Origin: Kangiella aquimarina DSM 16071
Lineage (GTDB): Bacteria > Pseudomonadota > Gammaproteobacteria > Enterobacterales > Kangiellaceae
Direction: 5' to 3'
NCBI RefSeq assembly: GCF_000374105.1
Contig: NZ_KB893650.1
Span: 1-64,000 of the forward strand
DNA: 64,000 nucleotides
Below the pieces are notes generated by a model. That model was not told where the DNA came from. It did no database searches and saw only the letters and a program-made list of their open reading frames with translations. Position numbers and translations under genes: made by a program. This document shows positions 1 to 9,204 of this stretch, piece by piece; position 1 is the stretch's first letter; every line of letters begins with the position of its first letter.

Positions 1-20
1 ACAAATTGTCTTATCTTCTC

Positions 21-32
21 TGTTAAAGAACG
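21..32 (-). promoter_or_regulatory. boxA-like rRNA leader antitermination element
   Basis: Read on the minus strand this is CGTTCTTTAACA, which matches the boxA core (TGCTCTTTAACA) of gammaproteobacterial rRNA leaders. It is followed by an AGACAATTTGT stretch like the one after boxA in E. coli rrn leaders. It lies about 40-50 nt downstream of the nearest minus-strand promoter. An rrn operon should therefore begin beyond the left edge of the window. The rRNA itself is not seen here. Confidence 0.7.
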
Positions 33-69
33 TCTTGGCGAAGAACCTGCTCCGCTCAAGTGGGCGCAC

Positions 70-97
70 ATTATATATCGCCCCAACCTCCTGTCAA
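70..97 (-). promoter_or_regulatory. strong sigma-70 promoter, rrn-proximal copy
   Basis: On the minus strand: TTGACA (97-92), a 16-bp spacer, TATAAT (75-70), then a G/C-rich GTGCGCCC discriminator. Both hexamers are perfect consensus. The GC-rich discriminator is typical of stringently controlled rRNA promoters. It is the copy nearest to the boxA element and the last of three similar units. Confidence 0.8.
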
Positions 98-195
98 CAT
101 CTTTTGATAATCTTTTTTAACTTTCTGTTAAACAAACAATTATCAACCATTTCGCTCCTTCGAAATGCCCCCGAGTTTCCTCAGAGCCGGCGCGC

Positions 196-223
196 ATTAT
201 AGAGCGCCATAACTTCCTGTCAA
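196..223 (-). promoter_or_regulatory. strong sigma-70 promoter, middle rrn copy
   Basis: On the minus strand: TTGACA (223-218), a 16-bp spacer, TATAAT (201-196), then GCGC. The unit shares the GACAGGA(A/G)GTT start of the spacer and the GCGC discriminator with its neighbours, so the three promoters look like tandem duplicates. Confidence 0.8.
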
Positions 224-309
224 CACCTTTTCAAAAACTTTTTTCTACGCTTCTGAAACCTTCCTTCCTGGACTTCCCTTCCGCGACTTCTGCCTCGAAA
301 GTGGTGCGC

Positions 310-337
310 ATTATAAGCACCATTTCCCACTTCGCAA
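310..337 (-). promoter_or_regulatory. sigma-70 promoter, distal rrn copy
   Basis: On the minus strand: TTGCGA (337-332), a 16-bp spacer, TATAAT (315-310), then GCGC. The -35 is weaker than in the other two copies, while the -10 and discriminator are intact. It is the most upstream of the three leftward promoters. The rest of 1-486 holds AT-rich spacer and, at 438-462, a terminator. Confidence 0.65.
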
Positions 338-437
338 GCTCTTTTTGAATGTTTTTTTAAATTTATTTTTAAACGCCTGTTTTATGTTCAATATGTCTAT
401 AAATCAGACTGTTATCGTTTATTTTTAATACAATCAT

Positions 438-462
438 TAAAAAAGGCCACCGAAGTGGCCTC
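438..462 (-). terminator. rho-independent terminator of the subtilase gene
   Basis: The minus strand forms a hairpin, AGGCCAC-TTCG-GTGGCCT, followed by a run of T. It lies about 25 nt after the stop of the S8 peptidase gene and separates it from the rrn promoters, which run in the same direction. Confidence 0.85.
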
Positions 463-486
463 TATCATTAATTACTGACAACTATT

Positions 487-1860
487 TTAATAACCTGATG
501 ACGCTCTTCCGTGACCTGATTCATCGTCCTTACCTGGTTGATTGATGTCATCCGCTCGTTTCATAAGCTCACGCTCAACTTCCACAGGCGACATTTCACC
601 GCCATTTTCACTGATGATTAACGCAGCAACTCCTGCAACGTGTGGCGATGCCATACTCGTTCCAGCATTCCACCCCCAGCCTGTTGGCGTTGTGCTCAGT
701 ACCATATCGTATACATAACATGGGAAGCCTGGTATTACTGGCCCATTACAAGGAGCCGTTCCGTATGTGAAGGCTAAATCATAGTTCCCACCAGGGCCTG
801 CGATATCTATACCACTTTTACCATAGTTAGAGTAGCTAGCCATCACATCCAGGTTTGTAGAATTATCCAGGCCCCAACCAACCGGACCGAGAGATGAAAC
901 CGAGATTACATGATTACCTTCCGCTGGGAACGCCTTCAATGAAGCATCATGATTCAGATCGCGGGCGTCGTTACCTGCTGAGGAGATAATGACACTCCCT
1001 TTCTTATTCACATACTGAGTAACGCGATTTAAAGCGGTAAACAATTCAGCGCAATCTTTAGCAGGGAAATGGTCTTCACCAAAAGTACAGTTTCGTGGAA
1101 TATCTGCACCCAGACTCATATTGATCACATCTGCATCAATGTCAGCGGCATAAACCATTCCTTGGAAGATAGAAGAGAATGGCCCGCTACCTGAAATACC
1201 TGATAAGACCTTCACCGTAACAATTTCCGCTTCAGGTGCAACTCCAATGGTACCAAATGCGTTATCGGCAGCAGCAATTGTCCCTGCTACATGGGTTCCG
1301 TGCGAACCGGCCGGACTGTTATAAGCTTCGCCATTAATAAACGAGGCGCTTAAAGCTGTATTCAGATTAGGGGCAAGATCAGGGTGCGTTGACATAATCC
1401 CACTATCTAATACCGCCACTCTTACGCCTTGGCCTTTAACACCCGCTTGCCATGCTTCTGGAGCATTTACAGCGTCGTGCCCCCATTGCAAATCAAAATA
1501 AAAGTCATCATCGCCAGACGTAGGTGGATTGATTGACTGATCTTCAAAACTAATTTCTGGCATACCTTGCTCATTTGGACTTACATATTGAAGCTCAATA
1601 TCAGCGAAGGTACTTTGAATTTTTGCGTTACTACTAAGTCGCTCGCGTATATCTGTATTGTCACTTTCGATCATCAGCATGCCGACTTGAGGAAGCTGTC
1701 CGGTAACAGTCGCGCCCTGCGCTTCGATTTCCTGAATCAATACAGAATCCAGCTTATTTCCTTTGGTCATTACAATGTAGGACTGAGCTAATAGAGTCGA
1801 GGGTAAAGCAAGAGAGGCGCCCAACAGTGCCAGGCCAGAGAGTTTAAATTTATTTTTCAT
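487..1860 (-). CDS. secreted S8 subtilisin-like serine protease
   Basis: An exported serine endopeptidase of the subtilase family. The ATG at 1860 is chosen over an upstream in-frame start at 1911 because it has a GGAGA ribosome site and begins directly with a signal peptide (about residues 1-26, ending LLAQ). An inhibitor-I9-like propeptide follows (about 27-92), then the catalytic domain with Asp152 (VLDSGI), His187 (HGTHVAG), oxyanion Asn296 (SSAGND) and Ser401 (GTSMASPH). The protein is 457 aa and stops soon after the catalytic domain, so there is no P-domain or PPC sorting extension. It is a single-gene unit with its own terminator, and probably has a nutritional role, in keeping with the other secreted peptidases in this window. 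The family is certain; substrate and physiology are not visible. Confidence 0.93.
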   Translation of the reverse strand: MKNKFKLSGLALLGASLALPSTLLAQSYIVMTKGNKLDSVLIQEIEAQGATVTGQLPQVGMLMIESDNTDIRERLSSNAKIQSTFADIELQYVSPNEQGMPEISFEDQSINPPTSGDDDFYFDLQWGHDAVNAPEAWQAGVKGQGVRVAVLDSGIMSTHPDLAPNLNTALSASFINGEAYNSPAGSHGTHVAGTIAAADNAFGTIGVAPEAEIVTVKVLSGISGSGPFSSIFQGMVYAADIDADVINMSLGADIPRNCTFGEDHFPAKDCAELFTALNRVTQYVNKKGSVIISSAGNDARDLNHDASLKAFPAEGNHVISVSSLGPVGWGLDNSTNLDVMASYSNYGKSGIDIAGPGGNYDLAFTYGTAPCNGPVIPGFPCYVYDMVLSTTPTGWGWNAGTSMASPHVAGVAALIISENGGEMSPVEVERELMKRADDINQPGKDDESGHGRASSGY

Positions 1861-1980
1861 TGAATGTTCTCCAACATTATTATTTCCTTTAATCCGTGTT
1901 GCCCCATGCAACTCAGCTAGCCTATAAAATACTCATGTCTTATTGAATACTTGCTGTACCATTTTTGGGACACTAAATAC

Positions 1981-2005
1981 AAAAAAGCCCGCTATTTGCG
2001 AGCTT
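1981..2005 (-). terminator. rho-independent terminator of tyrS
   Basis: The minus strand gives AAGCTCGC-loop-GCGGGCTT (8 bp with one G-U pair) followed by six T. It lies 40 nt after the tyrS stop. Confidence 0.8.
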
Positions 2006-2044
2006 CTTGTAAAAGTCTTTGACGGAAAACGATATAAATGTGAA

Positions 2045-3241
2045 CTAGATCAAGGTTACATAGGCAATCTTTTTCTTGCCTGCCTGAATTAAGTATTTAC
2101 CCGCCTTTAACATTAATGATGGTTCAACAACTTCCCAGTCCACTTTAACACGGCCATTCTTTAACATATCTTTGGCCTGCGCTGAATTTGCCGCCAGACC
2201 AGCTCGATTGATAATGGCACCAATAGGGAATTGTTCTGCACCATCCATATCAACCTCAACCTCAGGCGTTCCTTCCGGAACTTCGCCTTCCTTAATAATG
2301 TTACCAGCTGCATTATGTGCATTATCAGCGGCCTCTTTATCATGGAAGCGCTCGATAATTTCTTTTGCCAGCTCTATCTTAATATCTCGAGGATTAGCAC
2401 CCTGCTCTACCTGCATCTTAAGTTCTTCTATTTCTGCCAGCGGACGGAATGACAATAATTCAAAGTAGCGCCACATCATGCTATCTGGAATGGACAGCAG
2501 TTTCTGATACATAACACCAGGCGCTTCAGTGATACCAACATAATTGCCCAGTGATTTGGACATCTTCTGCACACCATCAAGCCCTTCTAATAATGGCATC
2601 ATCAGAACCGTTTGCGGGCGTTGTCCATAATGCTTCTGTAATTCACGCCCCATTAATAAATTGAAGCGCTGGTCTGTACCACCTAATTCAACATCTGACT
2701 CCAGGGCAACAGAGTCATATCCCTGAACTAATGGGTATAGGAATTCATGAATGGCGATAGGCTGCTCATTGCCATAGCGCTTTTTAAAATCATCACGCTC
2801 TAGCATTCTGGCAACAGTGGTATGAGAAGCCAGTTTAATCATGCCGGCAGCACCCAGCTTTTCACACCATTCAGAATTAAATGCAATGGTAGTTTTGTCT
2901 GGGTCAAGAATCTTAAAAACCTGCTCTTTGTACGTCTCAGCGTTAGCAAGTACTTCTTCACGGGTAAGAGGTTTACGAGTGGCATTTTTACCGGTTGGGT
3001 CACCGATCATGCCAGTGAAGTCTCCAATCAGAAAAATGATCTCATGGCCTAATTGCTGAAATTGACGCAACTTGTTAATTAAGACGGTATGCCCCAAATG
3101 CAGATCAGGTGCCGTCGGGTCAAATCCAGCCTTAATTTTCAATGGCTTGCCAGTTTTCAGCTTTTCAAGCAACTCGTCTTCTAACAGAATTTCTTCGGCG
3201 CCTCGCTTAATTTCAGCGAAAGCCGCTTGAACATCAGTCAT
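2045..3241 (-). CDS. tyrS: tyrosyl-tRNA synthetase
   Basis: Cytoplasmic class I aminoacyl-tRNA synthetase that charges tRNA(Tyr). The HIGH-type motif is HLGH at residues 48-51 and KMSKS is intact at 226-230. An S4-like RNA-binding domain fills roughly the last 70 residues. At 398 aa with this KMSKS context it resembles the TyrRZ (TyrRS2) type common in gammaproteobacteria more than E. coli TyrS. It is divergent from the M23 peptidase gene; this tyrS / M23 / anmK order is widespread in gammaproteobacteria. Start and stop are unambiguous (ATG at 3241). Confidence 0.97.
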   Translation of the reverse strand: MTDVQAAFAEIKRGAEEILLEDELLEKLKTGKPLKIKAGFDPTAPDLHLGHTVLINKLRQFQQLGHEIIFLIGDFTGMIGDPTGKNATRKPLTREEVLANAETYKEQVFKILDPDKTTIAFNSEWCEKLGAAGMIKLASHTTVARMLERDDFKKRYGNEQPIAIHEFLYPLVQGYDSVALESDVELGGTDQRFNLLMGRELQKHYGQRPQTVLMMPLLEGLDGVQKMSKSLGNYVGITEAPGVMYQKLLSIPDSMMWRYFELLSFRPLAEIEELKMQVEQGANPRDIKIELAKEIIERFHDKEAADNAHNAAGNIIKEGEVPEGTPEVEVDMDGAEQFPIGAIINRAGLAANSAQAKDMLKNGRVKVDWEVVEPSLMLKAGKYLIQAGKKKIAYVTLI

Positions 3242-3476
3242 TGTCTCGTATTTCCTCTATTTGCAATGGGCTCAAAGATACACGAAAACCTCAAGGATGC
3301 AACGAATTTGCGCTTTCAAGAACACGCGACCTGGTTCACAAAATATCGTCTTTTTCACAATTTTCGATCTTGGATCAAAAAAACAGGCCGTTTTTATCAT
3401 TTTACATTGACCAAAACACCCATTATGGTTAAGGTTATTGCGCAAAATCTGTTCAACCAACTTCTTAACTAATGCG

Positions 3477-4988
3477 ATGATTAACCGAGATTACAAAGGC
3501 TTTCAGAAAAGCAAACCACTCTTTTCCCGCAAAAAAACGCGTCGAAAGGGCATTTTGCTATTTTCTGCCACTTTTATCGCTCTTTTAGCAGTGACCAGCT
3601 ATATTAAAATGACTCCAGGAGAAGAGTCAGAGCAACAAACCACTTCACAAGATACTGAAATCCTTCAATTAAACCTTTCATCGGATGAAACAGAAATTAA
3701 CCAACCAGTAGAACTGGCTTCTGCTGGCGAACAGTCAGTGGGCGAGCTTTCACTGACCGAAGTGGCTTTAAAGGCCAGCCGTGAGAATCCGGCTTTAGCA
3801 AATCAAACGCAAGAAGAAGTTGTTGCACCTGAGCCACAGGAACCACAAATTAAGTGGGAATCTTTGACCGTAGAAAGCGGTGATAGTCTTGCCAAAATCT
3901 TTAAGCGCAAAGGCTATAGCCCCTCTGATTTGCACTATATGATGCAAAGTGACGAGCAAATCGAAATTCTTAAAAAGATACGTCCGGGCCATACCTTAGA
4001 GTTCGCCAGTAATGATGACAGCAGTTTCCTTGGACTTCGCTATCCTTATAGTGTTAGTGAAACCCTCCAGGTTACTAAACTAGCTGATAAAGAGTTTGAT
4101 GTTGCCATCGACGAAAAAGAGATTGAATTCAAAACCCGTTTCGCCACAGCTACAATTACGAGTAGTTTTTATATGGCTGGTAAAGACGCAGGATTGCCTG
4201 ATGGCGTGATTATGGAGCTGGCGGGCGTATTCGAATACGACATCGATTTTGCACTAGAAATACGTAAAGACGACAGCTTCTCAGTTCTTTACGAAGAAAA
4301 GTACGTAGATGGTGAGAAGGTTGGCTATGGCAATATTCTTTCAGCAGAGTTTACCAACCAGGGTGACAACTTTGCAGCTGTTCGCTATACCGACCTGAAT
4401 GATCGTACTGCTTATTATACGCCGGAAGGTAAAGCACTGCGTAAGTCATTCTTGCGTGCTCCATTACAGTTCAATTATGTCAGCTCGAACTTCAACCCAA
4501 ATCGTTTCCATCCAATTCAAAAGCGTGTAAAACCACACCGTGGTGTTGATTACCGCGCGCCTATTGGAACTCCTGTTCGAGCCTCTGGCGATGGCCGTGT
4601 TACCCATTCGGCTTATAATAAATACAATGGAAACTATGTGTTCATTAAGCACGGCAACAATATTACAACTAAATACTTACACTTCTCCAAACGTGCTGTT
4701 AAGCCCGGCGAGAGGGTAAAACAAGGCCAAATTATTGGCTACGTTGGTTCAACCGGTATGTCACAGGCACCACACTTGCATTATGAATTTGTGGTGAATG
4801 GTGTTCATCGTAATCCTCGAACCGTAAAGCTTCCGCATGCGGCTCCTGTACCTAGGGAAGAAATGGAACGCTTCAGAGAACAAAGCAAACCATTATTGGC
4901 GCAACTTGAAACCGAGCGTACAACCTATTTCGCACGCTTGAATGACGAGCCAGGCGCGAGCAACAACAACGGAAAACTTCAAAAGTAA
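3477..4988 (+). CDS. OapA/LysM and M23 murein DD-endopeptidase
   Basis: Membrane-anchored peptidoglycan endopeptidase of the MepM/YebA type, expected to cut cross-links to let new murein in. From the ATG at 3477 there is a basic N-terminus, one membrane segment (about residues 25-41), a low-complexity acidic linker, a LysM/OapA-like domain (about 125-180), a second peptidase-associated domain and the LytM/M23 domain. The zinc ligands and catalytic residues appear as H354xxxD358 and H433-L-H435. A TTG at 3438 is in frame and could extend the protein by 13 residues; neither start has a convincing ribosome site. anmK follows after 6 nt, so murein cutting and anhydro-sugar recycling are probably co-transcribed. 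Confidence 0.9.
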   Translation: MINRDYKGFQKSKPLFSRKKTRRKGILLFSATFIALLAVTSYIKMTPGEESEQQTTSQDTEILQLNLSSDETEINQPVELASAGEQSVGELSLTEVALKASRENPALANQTQEEVVAPEPQEPQIKWESLTVESGDSLAKIFKRKGYSPSDLHYMMQSDEQIEILKKIRPGHTLEFASNDDSSFLGLRYPYSVSETLQVTKLADKEFDVAIDEKEIEFKTRFATATITSSFYMAGKDAGLPDGVIMELAGVFEYDIDFALEIRKDDSFSVLYEEKYVDGEKVGYGNILSAEFTNQGDNFAAVRYTDLNDRTAYYTPEGKALRKSFLRAPLQFNYVSSNFNPNRFHPIQKRVKPHRGVDYRAPIGTPVRASGDGRVTHSAYNKYNGNYVFIKHGNNITTKYLHFSKRAVKPGERVKQGQIIGYVGSTGMSQAPHLHYEFVVNGVHRNPRTVKLPHAAPVPREEMERFREQSKPLLAQLETERTTYFARLNDEPGASNNNGKLQK

Positions 4989-4994
4989 TTATTA

Positions 4995-6101
4995 ATGGCC
5001 TTATATATTGGCTTGATGTCGGGCACCAGTGTCGACGCGATAGATGCGGTGCTCTGCGACATTGATAACTCCTCCGCAAATCCGATCCAGCTTCTTCATA
5101 CTAAAAGCGTCCCTTTTCCTAAGGTTATTCAGCAGCAGATACATTCTTTAAGTAATGCAGAATACGCTCATGACCCGATTGAAGAAATGGCCTTGCTTGA
5201 TCGAGAGCTGGGTGAGCTATTCGCTGAGTCTGTCGATGACCTGCTTAAAGATAGCGGTCATATAAAGAATGACATCCTAGCAATAGGCAGTCATGGACAA
5301 ACCATTCGCCATCGTCCTGATGCCTATCACCCTTTTTCCATCCAGATCGGCAATCCTCATACCATTGCCGCTCGAACCGGCATAACGACAGTAGCTGATT
5401 TTCGCACTCGGGATATGGTGTATGGTGGTCAAGGTGCTCCCTTAGTCCCCGCTTTCCACCAGGCAATTTTTCATGAACCAGAGCAAGATAGAGTAATTGT
5501 TAATTTAGGCGGTATTGCTAATATCACTTATTTACCCGCTCAAGGAGAAGTTCTTGGTTATGATACAGGGCCTGCCAATACTGTAATGGATCAGTGGATT
5601 GGACTTCATCAGCATAAAAGCTTTGATGAAAATGGTCAGTGGGCTTCACAGGGAAAAGTTATACCGGAACTTTTGCAGGAATTACTAAGTGACGATTACT
5701 TTGCTCAGTCCTACCCAAAAAGTACCGGGCGAGAACACTTTAATTTAACTTGGCTTAAGCAGTTTGACGTAGATTCTTACGCGCCCGAGGATGTTCAGGC
5801 AACTTTACTGGAACTCACAGCAAAAACAGTTAGCCAGGCAATTCAGCAGCACACAACAGATGCCACTGTCATACTGTGTGGCGGCGGCGCTTATAACTCT
5901 GCTTTAGTAGACAATCTGCAACAGAATCTGAAAGGTTTTACTATCCAAACGTCTCAGGAATTTGGGATAGCTCCAGACTGGATTGAAGCCATGGCTTTTG
6001 CCTGGCTGGCGCACCGCTGCCTTAACCGGCTATCCGGCAATTTGCCTGCAGTCACCGGTGCAAAAAGGCCTACTATCCTTGGCGCGATATTCTCGCCTTA
6101 A
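4995..6101 (+). CDS. anmK: anhydro-N-acetylmuramic acid kinase
   Basis: Cytoplasmic kinase that opens and phosphorylates 1,6-anhydroMurNAc to MurNAc-6-P during cell wall recycling. The N-terminal GLMSGTSVDAIDAV phosphate-binding motif (from about residue 6), the SHGQTIRH segment near residue 98 and the DTGPANTVMD motif are all typical. The length of 368 aa is normal. The gene starts 6 nt after the M23 endopeptidase stop, and the two make a functional pair: one releases muropeptides, the other recovers the sugar. Confidence 0.96.
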   Translation: MALYIGLMSGTSVDAIDAVLCDIDNSSANPIQLLHTKSVPFPKVIQQQIHSLSNAEYAHDPIEEMALLDRELGELFAESVDDLLKDSGHIKNDILAIGSHGQTIRHRPDAYHPFSIQIGNPHTIAARTGITTVADFRTRDMVYGGQGAPLVPAFHQAIFHEPEQDRVIVNLGGIANITYLPAQGEVLGYDTGPANTVMDQWIGLHQHKSFDENGQWASQGKVIPELLQELLSDDYFAQSYPKSTGREHFNLTWLKQFDVDSYAPEDVQATLLELTAKTVSQAIQQHTTDATVILCGGGAYNSALVDNLQQNLKGFTIQTSQEFGIAPDWIEAMAFAWLAHRCLNRLSGNLPAVTGAKRPTILGAIFSP

Positions 6102-6181
6102 ACTATTCCCATAAAGTTTTATTTGCCTATTTATTAGTATTATTGCATATTGGTAATGCAAATTTGCATTAAGTGGCCAAT

Positions 6182-7309
6182 ATGTCAGACAAAAGCCTTT
6201 CTCCTATCGCCATCAAGTGGCAACTGATACTCGATCAATCCATGGATCGTCTGATCATTCTTTTGGCTTTATGCACAGTTCCCGCAGTTATCAGCTCCTT
6301 AGCTCGAATTCCTGAAATGGGCTTCCAACCCTCTATGCTGTTTCATATTGTCGTTGGACTACTGATGATAATCATCGCAGTGTTCCGCAATATCCTGTCA
6401 TTTCATGTTAAAACCAACGTCGTTTTGACATTAAGCGTCACCATCAGTGTTGTAGGCTTATGGGACTGGGGGTTAGTGGGTAATGGATTCGTCTGGATGT
6501 TATTAAGTGCCAGCTTATTTGCATTAATTTATGGGAGTCGCGCAGTATTTATCTTTAATGCCTTGTTCATTGCTTACTCAGCAGTTGTAGCCTATCTGTA
6601 TATCAATGGTAACTTGTCAGTACCAGTATCGCAGAGCCAGTATTCTCAATCTTTAAGCGCATGGAGTACCGCTATCATTGGCGCTGCAATGCCACTTATC
6701 ATTGTAAGCTACGCAATTATCGCTCTTGTCAAAAAAGCAGGATTACTCATTATTGCACTTGAGGATCAAAAGCAGCAGGCCACTCATCTGGCGGAACGGG
6801 ACCCATTGACAGGGCTGTATAATTTACGTGTTCTGAATAACCGCCTGGAGCACGCCATCAATCTGGCTCAAAGACAGCCCATGCAAATATATTTATTAAA
6901 TATCGATTTGGATGACTTTAAACGGATAAATGATCAATATGGCCATGCCGCTGGCGATGTTGCTCTGGAGTATGTTGCGAAAACTCTGGTTAAAGTCACC
7001 AGAGAATCAGATACCGTTTGTCGAGTTGGCGGTGACGAGTTTTTGATACTGATTGATACAGCTCTAGAAGTCCCAGTCAAACAGATTGTATACCGAATTC
7101 GCCATGAACTATCGACACAGATTACTTTTGAGGGTCATACCTTTCCAATCGAGGCCAGTATCGGAGTTGCTGAGTATAACCATAACAGTCATGAGGAAAT
7201 CAGTAGCGACCGCATGATACGTCTGGCAGATCAGGCTATGTATAAAGAAAAAGCTTCTCGAAAACTAAAAAAGCTGAGCCAGGGGAAACCTGATCCAGCT
7301 TTACAATAA
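6182..7309 (+). CDS. membrane diguanylate cyclase (GGDEF)
   Basis: Makes cyclic di-GMP at the inner membrane. About six hydrophobic segments (residues 25-195) form a sensor-like N-terminal domain, followed by a short helix and a full GGDEF domain. The active-site motif is intact (VGGDEFL), and the DPLTGLYNLR entry and the FKRIND substrate motif are present. No EAL domain and no clear RxxD inhibitory site are seen. The ATG at 6182 is preferred; a GTG at 6173 would add three residues. It follows anmK with about 80 nt between. The signal sensed is unknown. Confidence 0.9.
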   Translation: MSDKSLSPIAIKWQLILDQSMDRLIILLALCTVPAVISSLARIPEMGFQPSMLFHIVVGLLMIIIAVFRNILSFHVKTNVVLTLSVTISVVGLWDWGLVGNGFVWMLLSASLFALIYGSRAVFIFNALFIAYSAVVAYLYINGNLSVPVSQSQYSQSLSAWSTAIIGAAMPLIIVSYAIIALVKKAGLLIIALEDQKQQATHLAERDPLTGLYNLRVLNNRLEHAINLAQRQPMQIYLLNIDLDDFKRINDQYGHAAGDVALEYVAKTLVKVTRESDTVCRVGGDEFLILIDTALEVPVKQIVYRIRHELSTQITFEGHTFPIEASIGVAEYNHNSHEEISSDRMIRLADQAMYKEKASRKLKKLSQGKPDPALQ

Positions 7310-7344
7310 TCTAACTTTGATTATGAAATGATGTAGCTTATGAG

Positions 7345-7671
7345 CTACACGGAGAAAGAAGACCCGCAGCCGCAGGTTGTTTTTGCCTGAGGGTTGCTGA
7401 TAATAAAACGAGAGCCCTGCAAACCTTCTGTATAGTCTACCTCTGAGCCCATTAAGTACTGAAAGCTCAACGCATCAATCAGAATTTTAACGCCATCCTG
7501 CTCGATCGCCATGTCGTTATCATTCTGCTTCTCGTCAAAAGTAAAGCCATATTGGAAGCCTGAACAGCCACCACCGGTGACAAACACTCGCAGTTTTAAC
7601 TGATCGTTCTGCTCTTCCTCAATCAACTGCTTCACTTTACGACTTGCAGCTTCTGTAACTGTAATTGACAT
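7345..7671 (-). CDS. erpA: A-type iron-sulfur carrier / insertion protein
   Basis: Carries Fe-S clusters from the Isc machinery to apo-targets, including enzymes of isoprenoid synthesis. The 108-aa sequence has the three cluster-ligand cysteines of the family: Cys36 in [11 protein letters not shown], and Cys100 and Cys102 in [10 protein letters not shown]. The [15 protein letters not shown] segment is nearly that of E. coli ErpA, which favours ErpA over IscA or SufA. It lies downstream of the bactofilin pair on the same strand, but a good terminator between them suggests its own promoter. Confidence 0.95.
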   Translation of the reverse strand: MSITVTEAASRKVKQLIEEEQNDQLKLRVFVTGGGCSGFQYGFTFDEKQNDNDMAIEQDGVKILIDALSFQYLMGSEVDYTEGLQGSRFIISNPQAKTTCGCGSSFSV

Positions 7672-7770
7672 TCAAATTTACCTAAACACATTGATGTATC
7701 CATTATACCCGAATATGGGGGCCTTACTTCAAGATCTCAATAGAATAGCTGTTATGTAAAAATCAGACAT

Positions 7771-7800
7771 AAAAAAACGCTCGCCATGGGCAAGCGTTTT
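7771..7800 (-). terminator. rho-independent terminator after the bactofilin gene
   Basis: The two arms, AAAACGCTTGCC and GGCGAGCGTTTT on the minus strand, form a 12-bp stem (one G-U pair) with a three-base loop, and more T residues follow. It lies 14 nt after the bactofilin stop. Confidence 0.85.
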
Positions 7801-7813
7801 ATCGCTAACGAAA

Positions 7814-8299
7814 TCAGGCTCTTACAGCTTCATTATCGTCAGAATGCATGGAATTTTCAGATTTTTCTTCATCTGAAGACTCTTTGCTGACCTTCGGTTT
7901 TGAAACTACTTCGCTATGATCAGGCTTGTGTTCCAATGCATGCGGTTCACCAAGATTGACCATCTTGCCATTCACGGTTGCACCCGCATTCATTTCCATA
8001 ACCTTGTAGTACAGGTCACCATTCACTTTTGCGCCAGGTTTTAGCTCTACTTTCTGTGATACGCGAACATCACCGTCAACCTGCCCAAAAATAATCACAT
8101 AAGGTGACTCAATATTACCCTCAATTCTGCCATGAACCCCTACCGACAAAACTGACTTCTCGTGATTTGTGCCGTGAATATCACCTTCAATCACTCCATC
8201 GACAAACAAAGCGCCCTCAAAAGTCAGGTCGCCCTTGATGCTGGTTCCTTCCGCGATCAGTGTATCCACATTGTGTGATTTACTTTTATTACCCCACAT
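7814..8299 (-). CDS. bactofilin (polymer-forming cytoskeletal protein)
   Basis: A cytoskeletal beta-helix protein that self-assembles on the inner face of the membrane and often places cell-wall enzymes. Residues about 13-110 contain the glycine/valine repeats of the bactofilin fold (LIAEGTSIKGDLTFEG, FVDGVIEGDI, GVHGRIEGNI, FGQVDGDVRV). An acidic, low-complexity C-terminal tail of about 45 residues follows. The length of 161 aa is normal. Its start overlaps the end of the membrane coiled-coil gene upstream by 11 nt, so the two are translationally coupled and probably act together. Confidence 0.93.
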   Translation of the reverse strand: MWGNKSKSHNVDTLIAEGTSIKGDLTFEGALFVDGVIEGDIHGTNHEKSVLSVGVHGRIEGNIESPYVIIFGQVDGDVRVSQKVELKPGAKVNGDLYYKVMEMNAGATVNGKMVNLGEPHALEHKPDHSEVVSKPKVSKESSDEEKSENSMHSDDNEAVRA

Positions 8300-9041
8300 T
8301 ATTGTCTTCTACCTCATTTGGAGATTGCTGTTGAGAATCGATTTGCCATGGATAATCCTGCAATACCGTTTCACCACCTCGTCCAGAAGACGTTACCTGC
8401 ACCCGAACCAGCTCAGGTACAAAACCTTCCGGAATGTTAAAGGTTCCTCTGTGGCTGCCCACATAACGGAACTTAAATTCAGTATCTTGCTGAGACAGGG
8501 CTTCTAACTCCTTTAAACTGTAGCTCTTCTGCTCACCATTTTCTTTACCTACTAAGGTAATAGAGAAAGAACCAGATACGTCACGTTGCTGCTGTCCTGC
8601 CTGTATCAGCATCAATCGAAAGTTAAATTGATTAACGTTTCCTGCTACAGACTCCCACACAAAGCTGGCTATTTGCAAGCCACTTTCTACAGCATTGGGA
8701 TCGAATATACGTAAAAAAGCCTGCTTCTCTTTTTCCAGGTTGTGGATCTGAGTATTCAGCTTCTGAATTTCTTTTTTCAGTTCTGCAGTAACCTGATGCT
8801 CAACCTGATACTGCTGTTGCCAATGTATCAGGCTGTTGTTGGATTCTTCGAGCTGAGCACGCATATTTCCAAGACGCTCATTAGCAGAACCGAAGCCTCT
8901 GTACTGGCGCTCGCTGAGCCAGTAACCGAGACCAATTGCACCTAATAAAATGATCAGCATAAAAGCCGACCAACTCCAGTACCAGCTGGCTTTGCGGCGT
9001 TTACGAATAATGTAGTCTGGCTGATGGGAATCTTTAGTCAT
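8289..9041 (-). CDS. inner-membrane coiled-coil protein (DUF6776-like)
   Basis: Function unknown. The 250-aa protein has a basic N-terminus (RKRRK near residue 13), one membrane segment (about 23-45), a coiled coil rich in Q, E, L and K (about 50-110) and a C-terminal periplasmic beta-rich domain ending in an acidic stretch. The architecture matches a gammaproteobacterial family commonly encoded next to bactofilins, listed as DUF6776 as far as I recall. The 11-nt overlap with the bactofilin gene suggests a membrane anchor or periplasmic partner for the filament. The family label is less sure than the architecture. Confidence 0.7.
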   Translation of the reverse strand: MTKDSHQPDYIIRKRRKASWYWSWSAFMLIILLGAIGLGYWLSERQYRGFGSANERLGNMRAQLEESNNSLIHWQQQYQVEHQVTAELKKEIQKLNTQIHNLEKEKQAFLRIFDPNAVESGLQIASFVWESVAGNVNQFNFRLMLIQAGQQQRDVSGSFSITLVGKENGEQKSYSLKELEALSQQDTEFKFRYVGSHRGTFNIPEGFVPELVRVQVTSSGRGGETVLQDYPWQIDSQQQSPNEVEDNNVG

Positions 9042-9204
9042 AAATCGTTGAAATCATTTGTTCTTGCGGCTGCATTTTCTTATTATGTAACTAATTGAAT
9101 ACAATGGCTAATTTTTTTAGCCGAAGCCGAAGCGACGATAGTTTGCGATTAAAGCAAATTTATTCATCGCAGGAAACAAAACTTATCACAAACTCACAAC
9201 GCCA

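Noticed and set aside
1-340. Three similar blocks with GCGCATTATA inverted repeats, first read as a REP-like repeat array
   Set aside because: On the minus strand each block resolves into a -35/-10 promoter with 16-bp spacing followed by a boxA leader, which explains the repetition.
1567-1791. Plus-strand open frame of 74 codons inside the subtilase gene
   Set aside because: Lies antisense to the conserved propeptide and catalytic region and has no recognisable protein features; it is a shadow frame.
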